In this document: piece by piece, positions 53,594 to 62,582 of the stretch | Layout: each line of letters opens with the position of its first letter | Position numbering within the stretch: position 1 is the first letter of the stretch | Assembly (NCBI GenBank): GCA_013178415.1 | Contig: JABLXA010000002.1 | Span: 124,001 to 188,000 of the forward strand | Source: Bacillota bacterium | GTDB taxonomy: Bacteria; Bacillota; SHA-98; Ch115 | Length of the DNA stretch: 64,000 bases | Reading direction: 5' to 3' | Program-made: the position numbers and the translations under genes | Notes under the pieces: model-generated | Told to the model about the DNA's origin: nothing | The model's database searches: none | The model's input: only the letters and a program-made list of their open reading frames with translations

Positions 53594-55348
53594 TTATATC
53601 CTAAAAGGAGAGCCTTCTTTTCTGACGAGGCTTACTAGAATATCGCGATCGAATTCGTCGAGGACATAGAATCGTCCGCCGGACACTTCGCAGAGCCGCC
53701 TGAGGAATTCACGGTTTGGCTGGAGTCCGATACAGACAAATGGGACCTTCTCCTGGGCAATGCGCTTCGCCGCCGTTATCGCATCCTTGGCAGGATCGGC
53801 CGTCCATCGATTCATAGTAGGAATTCCGTCAGTGATCAAAACCATGAGGATATTCTTCAATTTCTTGGCCTTGATGAAATCCAACGCTTCGCAAATCCCT
53901 GAGGCGAGCGGGGTCAGCCCCGCGGGACGTATTGCAGATAGACCGTTTTCGATTACCCTGGGATTGCGGGTTGACGCAATCCTCAGCGAAACGGCCCGTT
54001 CCTGGAATGTGAGAACCGTGATACGAAAATCGGTGGCCAATGCAAGATGCCTGACCAGATGCTTCGCAGCTCTGATCCTCTTCCCCACCATGCTGGCGCT
54101 GGAGTCCACCAATAGACAGATCTCCGGCCCCCGGGAAGGCCGACGTTTTCCCACTCTAAGATCATCCCTGGTCAGAAAAGAGCGCGTATCTCCGGTCATT
54201 CCACGACGGACCAGCGCGGCTATGGCAGTCTCCGGCACAGCGATCGCATCAGCCAATTCATGTTCCATAAGCGGACGCGCCTCTTTTGACAATCGGCCGT
54301 ATTCCCTTCTATGGGTCCTCATAGGGCCCTTCTCTGTCGCATGAAATCCACATGATAAAGGAATCTTCCTGAGCAACCTGCGTACACCAGCCTCTACCGA
54401 TATGAAGTTGGATCTAAGCAGTGTCTCTACCTCCGCACCCCTTTCGGTAAGTATCGTTCTGAACCTATCTCGTTTTACAAGTCCCAGAGATTCCAGCCTC
54501 CCTGCAAGATCTTCCACATCGCCGATATCTTGAGTCACATCCGCAGGCATGACTGCCATTGAGCTCTTGACAGCTTCTAGGAAAGAAAGGAGATTCGCCG
54601 CCCCGCCAAATTCCTCGGCGAGACCGGAGATCGCCTCCAGTTTCATCTCAGCCCCCATGGCCGCCCAGTCCGCCCCCATTCCTGAGGCACTATGAGATGT
54701 GAGCTTTGAATCAAAGAGACTTGAGTATTGCTCAAGATTCTGTGGGGTCCCCTTTGTCTCGCCTGTGCCGACGATTCTCTCTATTTTCCGGATTTCAAGC
54801 CCCTGGCGCATGATCACCTTCTCAATCGCATCTGCTAAAAAGACTAACAGTGAAAGACATGATTCCGGAACCATGAGAGCAAGATGGACATGGTTTTTAT
54901 GAGCCCGCAGGAGAGAAGGCTTCTTGCCATAGTTAAGGGCTCCAGTCACCCTTCCTCCTCCAGTGCCGGTCTGGATATCGATGAAATCCAGTATCTCGCT
55001 GGTGGAGGGTATAGCAAGTCCCCTTATTTTCTGAAACATCGGATCCCCGAACCATGATGTGACCGTATGCCGAACGGCCTCGGCAACGGCAATGTGATCC
55101 ACCTCTCCGACTTCGTGGAAGATGTCCATATGCAGAACTTCATCTTTCCTGGGTCGGAAGTAGAATACTTGCCCTGCGTCATTCAATGCGTTTATATAGA
55201 CTACTGTGGGCTCTTGAGGGAGCAGGGTATGGACCTTGCGGCTGAGCACCGTTGACTCCCCGATTCTCACTCCGCGATCCTGACGCAGCTCGGCAAGAAG
55301 CAGCCTGGAGAGGCGCATAAGGTCTGAAGACCCCACATCATCTCTCAT
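53594..55348 (-). CDS. VWA-domain protein, partner of the upstream AAA+ ATPase
   Basis: 584 residues. The C-terminal third is a von Willebrand factor A domain: EICLLVDSSASMVGKRIRAAK with the metal site D-x-S-x-S (about 410), then LTPLASGICEALDF and LITDGIPTMN. The first ~350 residues are unassigned (VVYINALNDAGQVFYFRPRK, GGGRVTGALNYGKKPSLLRA). It starts in the stop of the ATPase gene (ATGA). Such AAA+/VWA pairs act as metal-chelatase or remodelling machines. No chlorophyll or cobalamin genes are near, so the substrate is unknown. Confidence 0.82.
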   Translation of the reverse strand: MRDDVGSSDLMRLSRLLLAELRQDRGVRIGESTVLSRKVHTLLPQEPTVVYINALNDAGQVFYFRPRKDEVLHMDIFHEVGEVDHIAVAEAVRHTVTSWFGDPMFQKIRGLAIPSTSEILDFIDIQTGTGGGRVTGALNYGKKPSLLRAHKNHVHLALMVPESCLSLLVFLADAIEKVIMRQGLEIRKIERIVGTGETKGTPQNLEQYSSLFDSKLTSHSASGMGADWAAMGAEMKLEAISGLAEEFGGAANLLSFLEAVKSSMAVMPADVTQDIGDVEDLAGRLESLGLVKRDRFRTILTERGAEVETLLRSNFISVEAGVRRLLRKIPLSCGFHATEKGPMRTHRREYGRLSKEARPLMEHELADAIAVPETAIAALVRRGMTGDTRSFLTRDDLRVGKRRPSRGPEICLLVDSSASMVGKRIRAAKHLVRHLALATDFRITVLTFQERAVSLRIASTRNPRVIENGLSAIRPAGLTPLASGICEALDFIKAKKLKNILMVLITDGIPTMNRWTADPAKDAITAAKRIAQEKVPFVCIGLQPNREFLRRLCEVSGGRFYVLDEFDRDILVSLVRKEGSPFRI

Positions 55349-56826
55349 TTTGCTCTGAGGTCCTCCTCAGTAAAGATGAGGCGTGAGATCTCAAAGGAGC
55401 TTATAGGTCTTGCGGGGATGGGCGGGGAAGGCACGCCATCTTCTGGAGGTTCCGTGAGTTTTGACTCTCCTCCTCTTTGCCCGATCCCTTCCCTGGCATC
55501 TCTAAATGAGCCATCACCGCTGGTACCCTGGCGGCCAGTTGAATCCTCTGGCATGACAGCCCTGACATGGACATCATATTTCGATGACGCCCTTGCGCTT
55601 CCAGTCAGGCTCCGGGTGATACGACTCAATATCTCAGAGAAACCACCTGTGGTCATCCGTCGTTGTTCCGGTGCCGTCTTTGGCGGGGAATCTGGCTCAG
55701 ATTGGCCCTTCTGTCCCTCTGCTACCCCACCTGCAAGCATCCCGGCCTCCCGGCCTTCCCTGGAATTTGAACCCTGTTCTTCAATAAATTTTAAAATATT
55801 GGTAAGAGTAGATATATCGACCCTGTGTCTCAAGGCCAAAGGAGCGACGATCTTGATGTCCTCCAGGTTGATCTGCCGCCTGCCTTCCAGCGCCGCCCTG
55901 GCTATAGCGCCCAGCCTTATCGACTCTATAGCCCTCAGACTCTCGAGACCAAAATCTATGTAAATCTCCGCCAGCAGTCGCATGAATTGAGTGCCAAAGT
56001 CGACATTCGCCATCTCCCCGGAACGTTGAAGCAGAAGTTCCCGGAATGATAGTCCGGGGTCAGCTTGGATAGGCAAGTCCCCGCCGGGTCTCTCTCTATA
56101 TCTCAATATAGAATTGGCTTCCAGGATTTCTTTTACGGTATCCACCTCTCCTGGACGCCCCATCGTCACCAAAAAATCGAATCTATCTGAAAGCTGCCGC
56201 CTTACGTCCTCCAGCGGACCTGGTTCCTCATCCGGATTGGAGGCTCCCCACACAGCGAGTGTAATTGGCATCTCGAAGCTGGCAAAGCCCACTTCCTCGA
56301 TCTGGAGCCTGCCGGGTTTGGTGCCCATGACATCTAGCAATATATCAGTAAGCTCAGGGGATGTGTCTGCAAGACGGTTTATCTCATCTACAAACACTAT
56401 GCCCCTATTGGCCCTTGGGAGGATCCCGGGCAGGAGCGCTGCCTCGGCTTTCTCAGCGGATGCGAGGCGGCCCAGGTCAATACTCCCGACGACAGTGCCT
56501 ATCTTGGCGGAATGTGAGATCTCCAGAAATGGCATCCTGATCCATTCTGTGCCAATCCCTCGAATCTCATCCTGCGTCATGGAACGATGTACTGGACAAT
56601 GTGGGTAAGCTGGGTCGCAATTATAGGGACATCCCTTTATCCGCTCTATACGAGGAAGAATATCCTTTGCGCTGCGGATTATCGTCGTCTTTCCGGTGCC
56701 CCGTAGACCTTCGACATGTATATGAATCGGAAGGCCGCCAAGGAGGGAGAGCGTCGAAATCTCCAGAGCTGTAAAAAGCGATCTGTTGCCATCATGTCGT
56801 ATGAGATTGAAGTATCTGCCCATCAT
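55345..56826 (-). CDS. AAA+ ATPase of magnesium-chelatase subunit I / MoxR type
   Basis: 493 residues. Walker A in HVEGLRGTGKTTIIRSAK (39-50), an unusual Cys/His cluster C66, C70, C77, H80 (GCPYNCDPAYPHCPVH), Walker B RGIVFVDEINRLADTSPEL (D147, E148), the pre-sensor FEMPITLAVWGASNPDEEPGP and RRQLSDRFDFLVTMGRP with the arginine finger region. Lid domain to about 350, then a linker rich in Gly/Ser/Pro that ends with RPISSFEISRLIFTEEDL. Overlaps the VWA gene by 4 bases, so a co-acting pair. The Cys/His cluster could hold zinc or an Fe-S centre (inference). Confidence 0.82.
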   Translation of the reverse strand: MMGRYFNLIRHDGNRSLFTALEISTLSLLGGLPIHIHVEGLRGTGKTTIIRSAKDILPRIERIKGCPYNCDPAYPHCPVHRSMTQDEIRGIGTEWIRMPFLEISHSAKIGTVVGSIDLGRLASAEKAEAALLPGILPRANRGIVFVDEINRLADTSPELTDILLDVMGTKPGRLQIEEVGFASFEMPITLAVWGASNPDEEPGPLEDVRRQLSDRFDFLVTMGRPGEVDTVKEILEANSILRYRERPGGDLPIQADPGLSFRELLLQRSGEMANVDFGTQFMRLLAEIYIDFGLESLRAIESIRLGAIARAALEGRRQINLEDIKIVAPLALRHRVDISTLTNILKFIEEQGSNSREGREAGMLAGGVAEGQKGQSEPDSPPKTAPEQRRMTTGGFSEILSRITRSLTGSARASSKYDVHVRAVMPEDSTGRQGTSGDGSFRDAREGIGQRGGESKLTEPPEDGVPSPPIPARPISSFEISRLIFTEEDLRAK

Positions 56827-56994
56827 CGTCCCGTATCATCCGGACATCACCGCTATCTGATATCCGGATCTTCCGGTAGCACCTCCAATGGCCAATATTG
56901 GCGTAAGAAATCAGCATTAGTATTATGGCCACTGCCACTCTGTGACATACCGGAAACTGTAAAAGGAGATATGGCTCATTATGTAAATCCTGGA

Positions 56995-57049
56995 GACAAA
57001 AAGAAAGCCCTCCGGATGTCCATAGCCTTCTATAGAACTCCGGGGGCTT
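56995..57049 (-). terminator. Rho-independent terminator after secF
   Basis: Minus-strand stem AGCCC-CCGGA / TCCGG-A-GGGCT (ten pairs, one bulged base, 22-base loop), followed by TTTCTTTTT. It ends the secD-secF transcript before the AAA+ gene. Confidence 0.75.
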
Positions 57050-57095
57050 CGACAGATTCTTCAATCTCGTCCGGAGAGTAACCCATAAACACTGA

Positions 57096-58013
57096 CTATG
57101 CCTTCGCCAGGGCGGCCCTCTTCTCTCGCTCGCGCTCCCAGTTCTTCCAGTCTAGCCATATGCTAGAGGCAATGAAGATGGAAGAATAGGTTCCCGAGGT
57201 AAGCCCTATGATGAGCGCCAGCGCGAAATCCCTTATGGTAGCGCCGCCGAACATATATACAGCGACTACTGCCAGGAGCGTCGTGATAAGCGTATTAAGA
57301 GTCCTAGTCATTGTCTCGAGTATACTCCTATTCACAAGTTCAGCGAGACCTTCCCCTCTTCTCCTGATCTTTAGATTTTCCCTTATCTTATCGTAAACCA
57401 CGATCGTGTCATTGATCGAGTACCCTAGGATAGTCAAGATGGCTGCCATAAATGGGCTATTGACCTCACGTCCCATGAGGGAGAACGCGCCCAGCGTGAT
57501 CAGGACGTCATGCACCAGCGCTATTACAGCGGCAGTCGCAAATTTGAACTCAAACCTGGCGCTCACATATATCAGAATACCTATCGAACCAATTATGCAG
57601 GCAACCAGCGCCCGCCTCAGAAGCTCGCCGCCGATTATAGGTTCAACCATTTCAGACTCAACGACATTTACCTTACCGAGACGCTCACCCAGGACATTGA
57701 GGACCCTTTCTAGTTGCTCATCGTTGAATGGCCGGCCATTTACATGGGCACGGACCTGGACGTCACTGGTCCCCTTTACCGGCTGGACAACTGCTTTATC
57801 CAGGTGAAGATCGGATAATTCCTGACTTACCAGTACGTTCATCACCTGCGCCGCACTCACAGGGCTTTCAAATCTAAGCCGTATCAACGACCCGCCAGTG
57901 AAATCCACCCCCAGGTTGAGCCCCTTTATGGACAAGGAGATGACACTCAGCAGGATCAAAATGCCTGAGATCGCAAGGAAAAGTCGCTTCTTGCCGATAA
58001 TATCTATGCCCAT
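57096..58013 (-). CDS. secF: Protein translocase subunit SecF
   Basis: Helps SecYEG release exported proteins, using the proton motive force. Six membrane segments; GLNLGVDFTGGSLIRLRFESP at the start, ALVHDVLITLGAFSLM, ILTILGYSINDTIVVYDKIREN (family motif) and RTLNTLITTLLAVVAVY. 305 residues. It lies 11 bases after secD. Confidence 0.96.
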   Translation of the reverse strand: MGIDIIGKKRLFLAISGILILLSVISLSIKGLNLGVDFTGGSLIRLRFESPVSAAQVMNVLVSQELSDLHLDKAVVQPVKGTSDVQVRAHVNGRPFNDEQLERVLNVLGERLGKVNVVESEMVEPIIGGELLRRALVACIIGSIGILIYVSARFEFKFATAAVIALVHDVLITLGAFSLMGREVNSPFMAAILTILGYSINDTIVVYDKIRENLKIRRRGEGLAELVNRSILETMTRTLNTLITTLLAVVAVYMFGGATIRDFALALIIGLTSGTYSSIFIASSIWLDWKNWEREREKRAALAKA

Positions 58014-58024
58014 CGTGTCACCTC

Positions 58025-59218
58025 CTATGCCCCGAAATAGGCTACATATTTGTCGGGGTTTCTGTCAACTATCGCGCTCATTATCGTTCGCGTCACCACA
58101 ACGGCGGTAAACATGCTGATCAAGACGCCCAGCCCGAGTGTAACGGCAAAACCCTTGACAGAACCAGTTCCATATAGATATAGAACCGCTCCGGTAATCA
58201 GGGTCGTAATATTGGAGTCCAGAATACAGTTGAGCGCCCTGTCATGACCCGCTCTTATCGCAGCCCCTAGTCTCTTGCCGCCGCGAATCTCTTCCTTTAT
58301 CCTTTCGAAGATTATTACATTGGCGTCAACAGCCATTCCGACTGAAAGGATCAGACCCGCGATGCCTGGCAACGTGAGAGTCGCATGTAATCCGGCGAGA
58401 GATGCCATTACAAGAACGCCATATATGAGCAGGGCAATATCAGCCATGAGCCCTGGCAGCTTATATATCCCGAGCATATACAGCAACACCAATCCGACAC
58501 CGACTACGGCTGCAACAGCGCTCTGTTGTATCGACTCCTTCCCGAGCATCGGCTCGAGCACCTCGCTGTGGAGCAGCTTCATCGGCACGGGAAGGGCGCC
58601 GGCCCGGAGCATCATCGCCAGGTCCTTGGCAGTATTCATGCTCTCTATCCCCTGGATGATCCCCTTGTCTTTGATCACCGCCTGAACCTGCGGGTTACTC
58701 AACATCTGGTTATCCAGAAGTATTGCTATCCTGCGCCCCAGATTTTCCCTAGTTGCGATCTCGAACTTCTTAGCCCCCTCGGGGGTTAACTCAAAATGCA
58801 CTGAGGGTCTTCCGTACTCATCAGGACCGGCAGTGGCATTGCGCAAATCCGCCCCGGTCATGACCACCCTCCCTGATTCATCCTTGAATTCAAGCTGGGC
58901 TGTCTGCCCGATAATCTTCTTGGCACGATCAGGGTCTCTGACTCCTGCCAGTTCCACCACCACGCGACGGTCACCCTGGCGGTAAATCACTGGCTCAGCG
59001 AGTCCCATCTGATCGATACGCCTCTCAATGACTTCTTTTGCCCGCATGACTGCGTCCTCGTCCACTTTGACGGCATCAGTGTCCTGGGCTTCCAGCACGA
59101 GCCTCGTGCCGCCCCTGAGATCCAGGCCCAGATTTAACGGACGATAATAGATAGTCACAGCGCAAAATACCGTTAAAACCAGGATCCCAATGAGCTTCCA
59201 TAAATTGGTTCTATTCAT
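58025..59218 (-). CDS. secD: Protein translocase subunit SecD
   Basis: Partner of SecF. N-terminal membrane segment, PLNLGLDLRGGTRLVLEAQD, P1 domain with RRVVVELAGVRDPDRAKKIIG, then five membrane segments with GLILSVGMAVDANVIIFERIKEEIRGG. 397 residues, with a shorter P1 than in E. coli. The promoter just upstream matches the full consensus; the leader is about 120 bases. Confidence 0.96.
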   Translation of the reverse strand: MNRTNLWKLIGILVLTVFCAVTIYYRPLNLGLDLRGGTRLVLEAQDTDAVKVDEDAVMRAKEVIERRIDQMGLAEPVIYRQGDRRVVVELAGVRDPDRAKKIIGQTAQLEFKDESGRVVMTGADLRNATAGPDEYGRPSVHFELTPEGAKKFEIATRENLGRRIAILLDNQMLSNPQVQAVIKDKGIIQGIESMNTAKDLAMMLRAGALPVPMKLLHSEVLEPMLGKESIQQSAVAAVVGVGLVLLYMLGIYKLPGLMADIALLIYGVLVMASLAGLHATLTLPGIAGLILSVGMAVDANVIIFERIKEEIRGGKRLGAAIRAGHDRALNCILDSNITTLITGAVLYLYGTGSVKGFAVTLGLGVLISMFTAVVVTRTIMSAIVDRNPDKYVAYFGA

Positions 59219-59347
59219 CGATCCGCCGCCAGCTATCCCCTCCTGCCAATCTCAGAGACTATAGATCCAAAAGATATACCATAAACCCCGAGGATATCGA
59301 GAGAGGACCGCGACGACTCCCCCCTTCGGTCAAAATCGCACAAACTC

Positions 59348-59376
59348 ATTATATAGGGCAGGGGAAGGCTTGTCAA
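59348..59376 (-). promoter_or_regulatory. Full-consensus sigma-A promoter of secD-secF
   Basis: Minus-strand TTGACA (59371-59376), 17 bases, TATAAT (59348-59353). All twelve bases match. Confidence 0.85.
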
Positions 59377-59449
59377 TCAAAGGAATTGTGCACTATAAGA
59401 GCAGCGGATCAGGCCTTTTCGTCTTTCCGGCAATCACGAAGCCCTGCTC

Positions 59450-60304
59450 TCACCCCTTGAGTCCTGTTATCACGATCCCTTGTATGAAATATCTCTGTGT
59501 AAAGAAAAACAGCACAAGACATGGAAGAGCGACTACCAATGACGCAGCCATAAGGAGGTTCCACGCCGTCATGCCATACATGCCGGTAAACCGGCTCAGA
59601 GCCAGGCTTACCGTGAGCTTATCCCTGCTGTTCAAGTAGATGAGGGGACCCATAAAATCATTCCAGTTCCACATGAACCCGAATATGGCAACTGTCGCCA
59701 GAGCTGGCTTGGTGAGCGGCATAAGCACTCTCCCGTATATGCCCAGGTAACCGCACCCATCTATCTTGGCCGCATCATCGAGTTCAATGGGTATGGTCAT
59801 GAAAAATTGTCTGAGAAGGAAGATGAAAAACGCGCTGCCGAAAAAATTGGGCACTATTAATGGCTTGAAAGTATCTACCCAATTCAGTTGTTTGAAAAGA
59901 ACAAACAGCGGAATCATGGTAACCTGAGACGGAATCATCATGGTAGCCAGCACCAAGATAAACAGCATATCTCTGGCTCGTGCTCTCAATCTAGCAAAAC
60001 CATAGGCTACCAGCGATGAGGAAAGGAGCTGGCCGAACATAGATGAAAAGGTGACAATTACGGTATTGGTGAAATACCGGCCAAATGGTAGGAATGTAAG
60101 AGCCCGGACGAAGTTGCCCCAGAGGAACTTAGTGGGAATCCACTGAGGCGGGAAAAGGTAGACTTCGCCATCCTCCTTTAGGGCGGTGGATAACATCCAG
60201 AAAACCGGAATGAGGATAACTATGCTTGCAATGACCAGGGTAGCATAGACAAATATCCGGCCTAGCAATTCTGTCTTACGTTTGCTTCTAGCCAACGAAT
60301 TCAA
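59450..60304 (-). CDS. Sugar ABC transporter permease, MalG type
   Basis: 284-residue inner component of a carbohydrate importer (CUT1 family). Six membrane segments; the conserved loop that contacts the ATPase reads ELDDAAKIDGCGYLGIYGRVLMPLTKPALAT (E-A-A-x-x-D-G pattern in its MalG form). Last gene of a minus-strand cluster: partial rhaB, rhaI, binding protein, two permeases. No ATPase gene is present; such importers often share a MsmK-type ATPase encoded elsewhere. Confidence 0.92.
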   Translation of the reverse strand: MNSLARSKRKTELLGRIFVYATLVIASIVILIPVFWMLSTALKEDGEVYLFPPQWIPTKFLWGNFVRALTFLPFGRYFTNTVIVTFSSMFGQLLSSSLVAYGFARLRARARDMLFILVLATMMIPSQVTMIPLFVLFKQLNWVDTFKPLIVPNFFGSAFFIFLLRQFFMTIPIELDDAAKIDGCGYLGIYGRVLMPLTKPALATVAIFGFMWNWNDFMGPLIYLNSRDKLTVSLALSRFTGMYGMTAWNLLMAASLVVALPCLVLFFFTQRYFIQGIVITGLKG

Positions 60305-60317
60305 CCCCCTTCCCGGC

Positions 60318-61226
60318 CTATCGCCCGCGGGCAGTGCCTTCGTAATATACCCAGAGCGGCGAAGACTTGAATACCAGGAGAGTAAGCGCCAATATTATCA
60401 GAAATAGGATCCATGCCAGAGCTGAGGCATAGCCCATGCTAAAGAACTGGAATGCGTTCTGGTATATATAGAGCACATAGAAGAGAGACGCATAATGCGG
60501 GCCGCCACCTGTCATCACATAAGCCTGGGTGAAGACCTGAAATGAGCCGATTATGCCCATTATGAGATTGAACAATATTACAGGACTCATCATGGGCAGA
60601 GTGATTCTCATAAGCTTATTCCATGGGGTGGCCCCATCTATCTCGGCTGCTTCATACAATTCCGTGGGCACACCCTGAAGCCCAGCCAAATATATCACTA
60701 TACCTCCACCGATGCCCCAAAGGCTCATGATGATCAATGCCGGCAACACCCACTCTTCGCTCATTATCCAGGCAGGCCCATGAATGCGAAAGAGGATCCA
60801 AAGAAGATAGTTGAGTATCCCGAATTCGGGGTTGAATATCCACATCCACAATAGAGATACAGCAACGCCAGAAATAACCGATGGCATGTAAAAGATCGTC
60901 CTGAACCAGGCAAGGCCACGGACCTTTTGGTTGAGCAACAGGGCTATGGCAAGCGATGCCATCATGTCAAGAGGCACGCCAAAGAAAGAGTAAATAGCCG
61001 TGACTTTGAGCGATTGCCAAAATAGAGGATCTGACAACAGCTTTGCGAAATTCCCGAGCCAAATCCATTGAGGAGGGTTCACGATATCATAGTTGCAAAA
61101 GCTAAAAAAGAGTGATGCTACGATGGGGCCGGCCGTAAATGCGATAAATCCGATCAACCATGGGGAAATAAAGAGATAAAATGCAGCCTCTTCCCGCCTC
61201 GCCATATGGCTGAGATGCGTCTTCAT
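60318..61226 (-). CDS. Sugar ABC transporter permease, MalF type
   Basis: 302 residues, six membrane segments. ATPase loop ELYEAAEIDGATPWNKLMRITLPMMSP is close to the CUT1 consensus E-A-A-x-I-D-G-A. N-terminus EAAFYLFISPWLIGFIAFTAGP. It lies 13 bases before the MalG-type gene, and pairs with it. Linked to rhamnose genes, so L-rhamnose or a rhamnoside is a likely substrate (inferred). Confidence 0.92.
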   Translation of the reverse strand: MKTHLSHMARREEAAFYLFISPWLIGFIAFTAGPIVASLFFSFCNYDIVNPPQWIWLGNFAKLLSDPLFWQSLKVTAIYSFFGVPLDMMASLAIALLLNQKVRGLAWFRTIFYMPSVISGVAVSLLWMWIFNPEFGILNYLLWILFRIHGPAWIMSEEWVLPALIIMSLWGIGGGIVIYLAGLQGVPTELYEAAEIDGATPWNKLMRITLPMMSPVILFNLIMGIIGSFQVFTQAYVMTGGGPHYASLFYVLYIYQNAFQFFSMGYASALAWILFLIILALTLLVFKSSPLWVYYEGTARGR

Positions 61227-61260
61227 AGCCTGATCAATCCTGCCTATTATTAGATTTTGG

Positions 61261-61293
61261 GGGCCATGGCATAAGAGGTTTATGCCATGGCCC
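61261..61293 (-). repeat. Perfect 14-bp hairpin between binding-protein and permease genes
   Basis: GGGCCATGGCATAA and TTATGCCATGGCCC with a 5-base loop. No T-run follows. Hairpins at this position are common in importer operons, where they protect the binding-protein mRNA and reduce permease expression. Confidence 0.7.
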
Positions 61294-61318
61294 GGATTTA
61301 TGAAGACCTGGATAGTGC

Positions 61319-62383
61319 CTATTTCTTGCGCAGGCTCTCGAGATTTTCCTTTATGGCACTGTTGAGCTTGGGTATCATAGTGTCAACAACCTCTTTGGCG
61401 CTCTTTTTGCCAAGCCATAGAGGATCGATTTCAGCATTCCAAATTGACTGGAGTTTATAAAAGCCAAATATGGTATGTTCCGCGTCTTCCTGAGCATAAG
61501 TGAACGCTCCATCCAGGACCTGATCAAGCTGTTCCTTGGTATTCACTACATATGGGCTTATATGATCGATGTACATTCCCCTCAGAGACGGACGCGACAC
61601 TATCCTGCCGGTGCGTTGCCCGAAGATCTTTTGCACCTCGTCGCTTACCAGATACTGGACAAACTCCCATACTTCTTCAGGATGTTTTGTCTTGCTGGAG
61701 ATCTCCATAGGATCTGTGTATAGGCAGACCTTTCTTTCAGGGTGAGAATATGGGACTGCCGCTATTCCCCATTTAAAGTTCTTGGGCAGCGGCTGCCATA
61801 TGGCCCAGTCGCCGCTCATGACCATGCCGACCTTGCCTGTCTTGAGAACAGGGCCCATCTGCTCAATGACCTGCAACTGCGCAGGAGTGGGACTCACCTT
61901 GTGCTTGTATGTGAGATCAGCCTTGTTCTGCAGCGCGGTTACCAAAGCCTTGTAATTTTTCTGGTCATCGAGGGCGACCTTGGTGGGTGGACCCGAGATG
62001 TAGGATTCCTTGGGAAACATGTCTCCGCCCCAACCCCAGGCAAGTTCGAAGATATCCCTCGTCTCAACGACTCCATATTCATCTATCCTGCCGTCTCCGT
62101 TCACGTCCCGCGTCAACTTTTTCGCGGTTTCGATCATCTTCTCCCATGTCCAGGTTTTATCCGCCCAGTCGGTCGGAGGATAGGAGACTCCGGCTTTATC
62201 AAACAATGTCGCATTGAAGAAGCAAGCTGTGTATGCTTGAAGAAATGGGATACCGCGTAGCTGGTCCTTATAAGTCGCGCCTTCTAGGGCTACTTTGTAG
62301 AAATCATTCATCCGCAGGGTTTTCTCATGCTTCTTGGCGAGGGAGGTCAAATCCATATTCATGCCACGAATGGCATGATCCAT
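61319..62383 (-). pseudogene. Truncated sugar-binding protein of the ABC transporter
   Basis: The open frame has 354 residues of an extracellular solute-binding protein (CUT1 type): FFNATLFDKAGVSYPPTDW, DGRIDEYGVVETRDIFE, VKTGKVGMVMSGDWAIW in the form VLKTGKVGMVMSGDWAIW, HPEEVWEFVQYLVSDEVQKIF. It lacks the signal peptide, lipobox and about 60-100 N-terminal residues, and begins mid-domain with MDHAIRGMNMDLTSLAKKHE. An in-frame stop lies six codons upstream of the first ATG, and the other frames stop soon. A GGAGGTGAT site 40-50 bases upstream has no ATG behind it. Either a recent deletion or an assembly error; without export the protein cannot serve the transporter. Confidence 0.75.
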
Positions 62384-62582
62384 ATGTGAAAAGACATGGC
62401 GCTATCGCTAGAACGGCGAAGCGTATATCACCTCCGATCCCGGGACGATCTTAAGCTCCCATCTTTTCGCCTGGAATAGGCCAGGACTCTATCCAAAGCC
62501 TGACCTACTCCAAATAGTCCCAACTATTCTATTTAATTCTCCTCTGGAATAGATTTTCCTCCTGAGTAACGAAATCCGGCAG
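62384..62582. other. Spacer between truncated binding protein and rhaI
   Basis: 199 bases without an intact gene. On the minus strand a GGAGGTGAT (about 62427-62435) is followed by ATACGCTTCGCCGTTCTAGC, which reads I-R-F-A-V-L-A in one frame and continues A-I-A-P-C-L-F; this looks like a signal-peptide start with its ATG changed. Two further AGGAGG-like stretches lie nearer rhaI. Confidence 0.4.
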
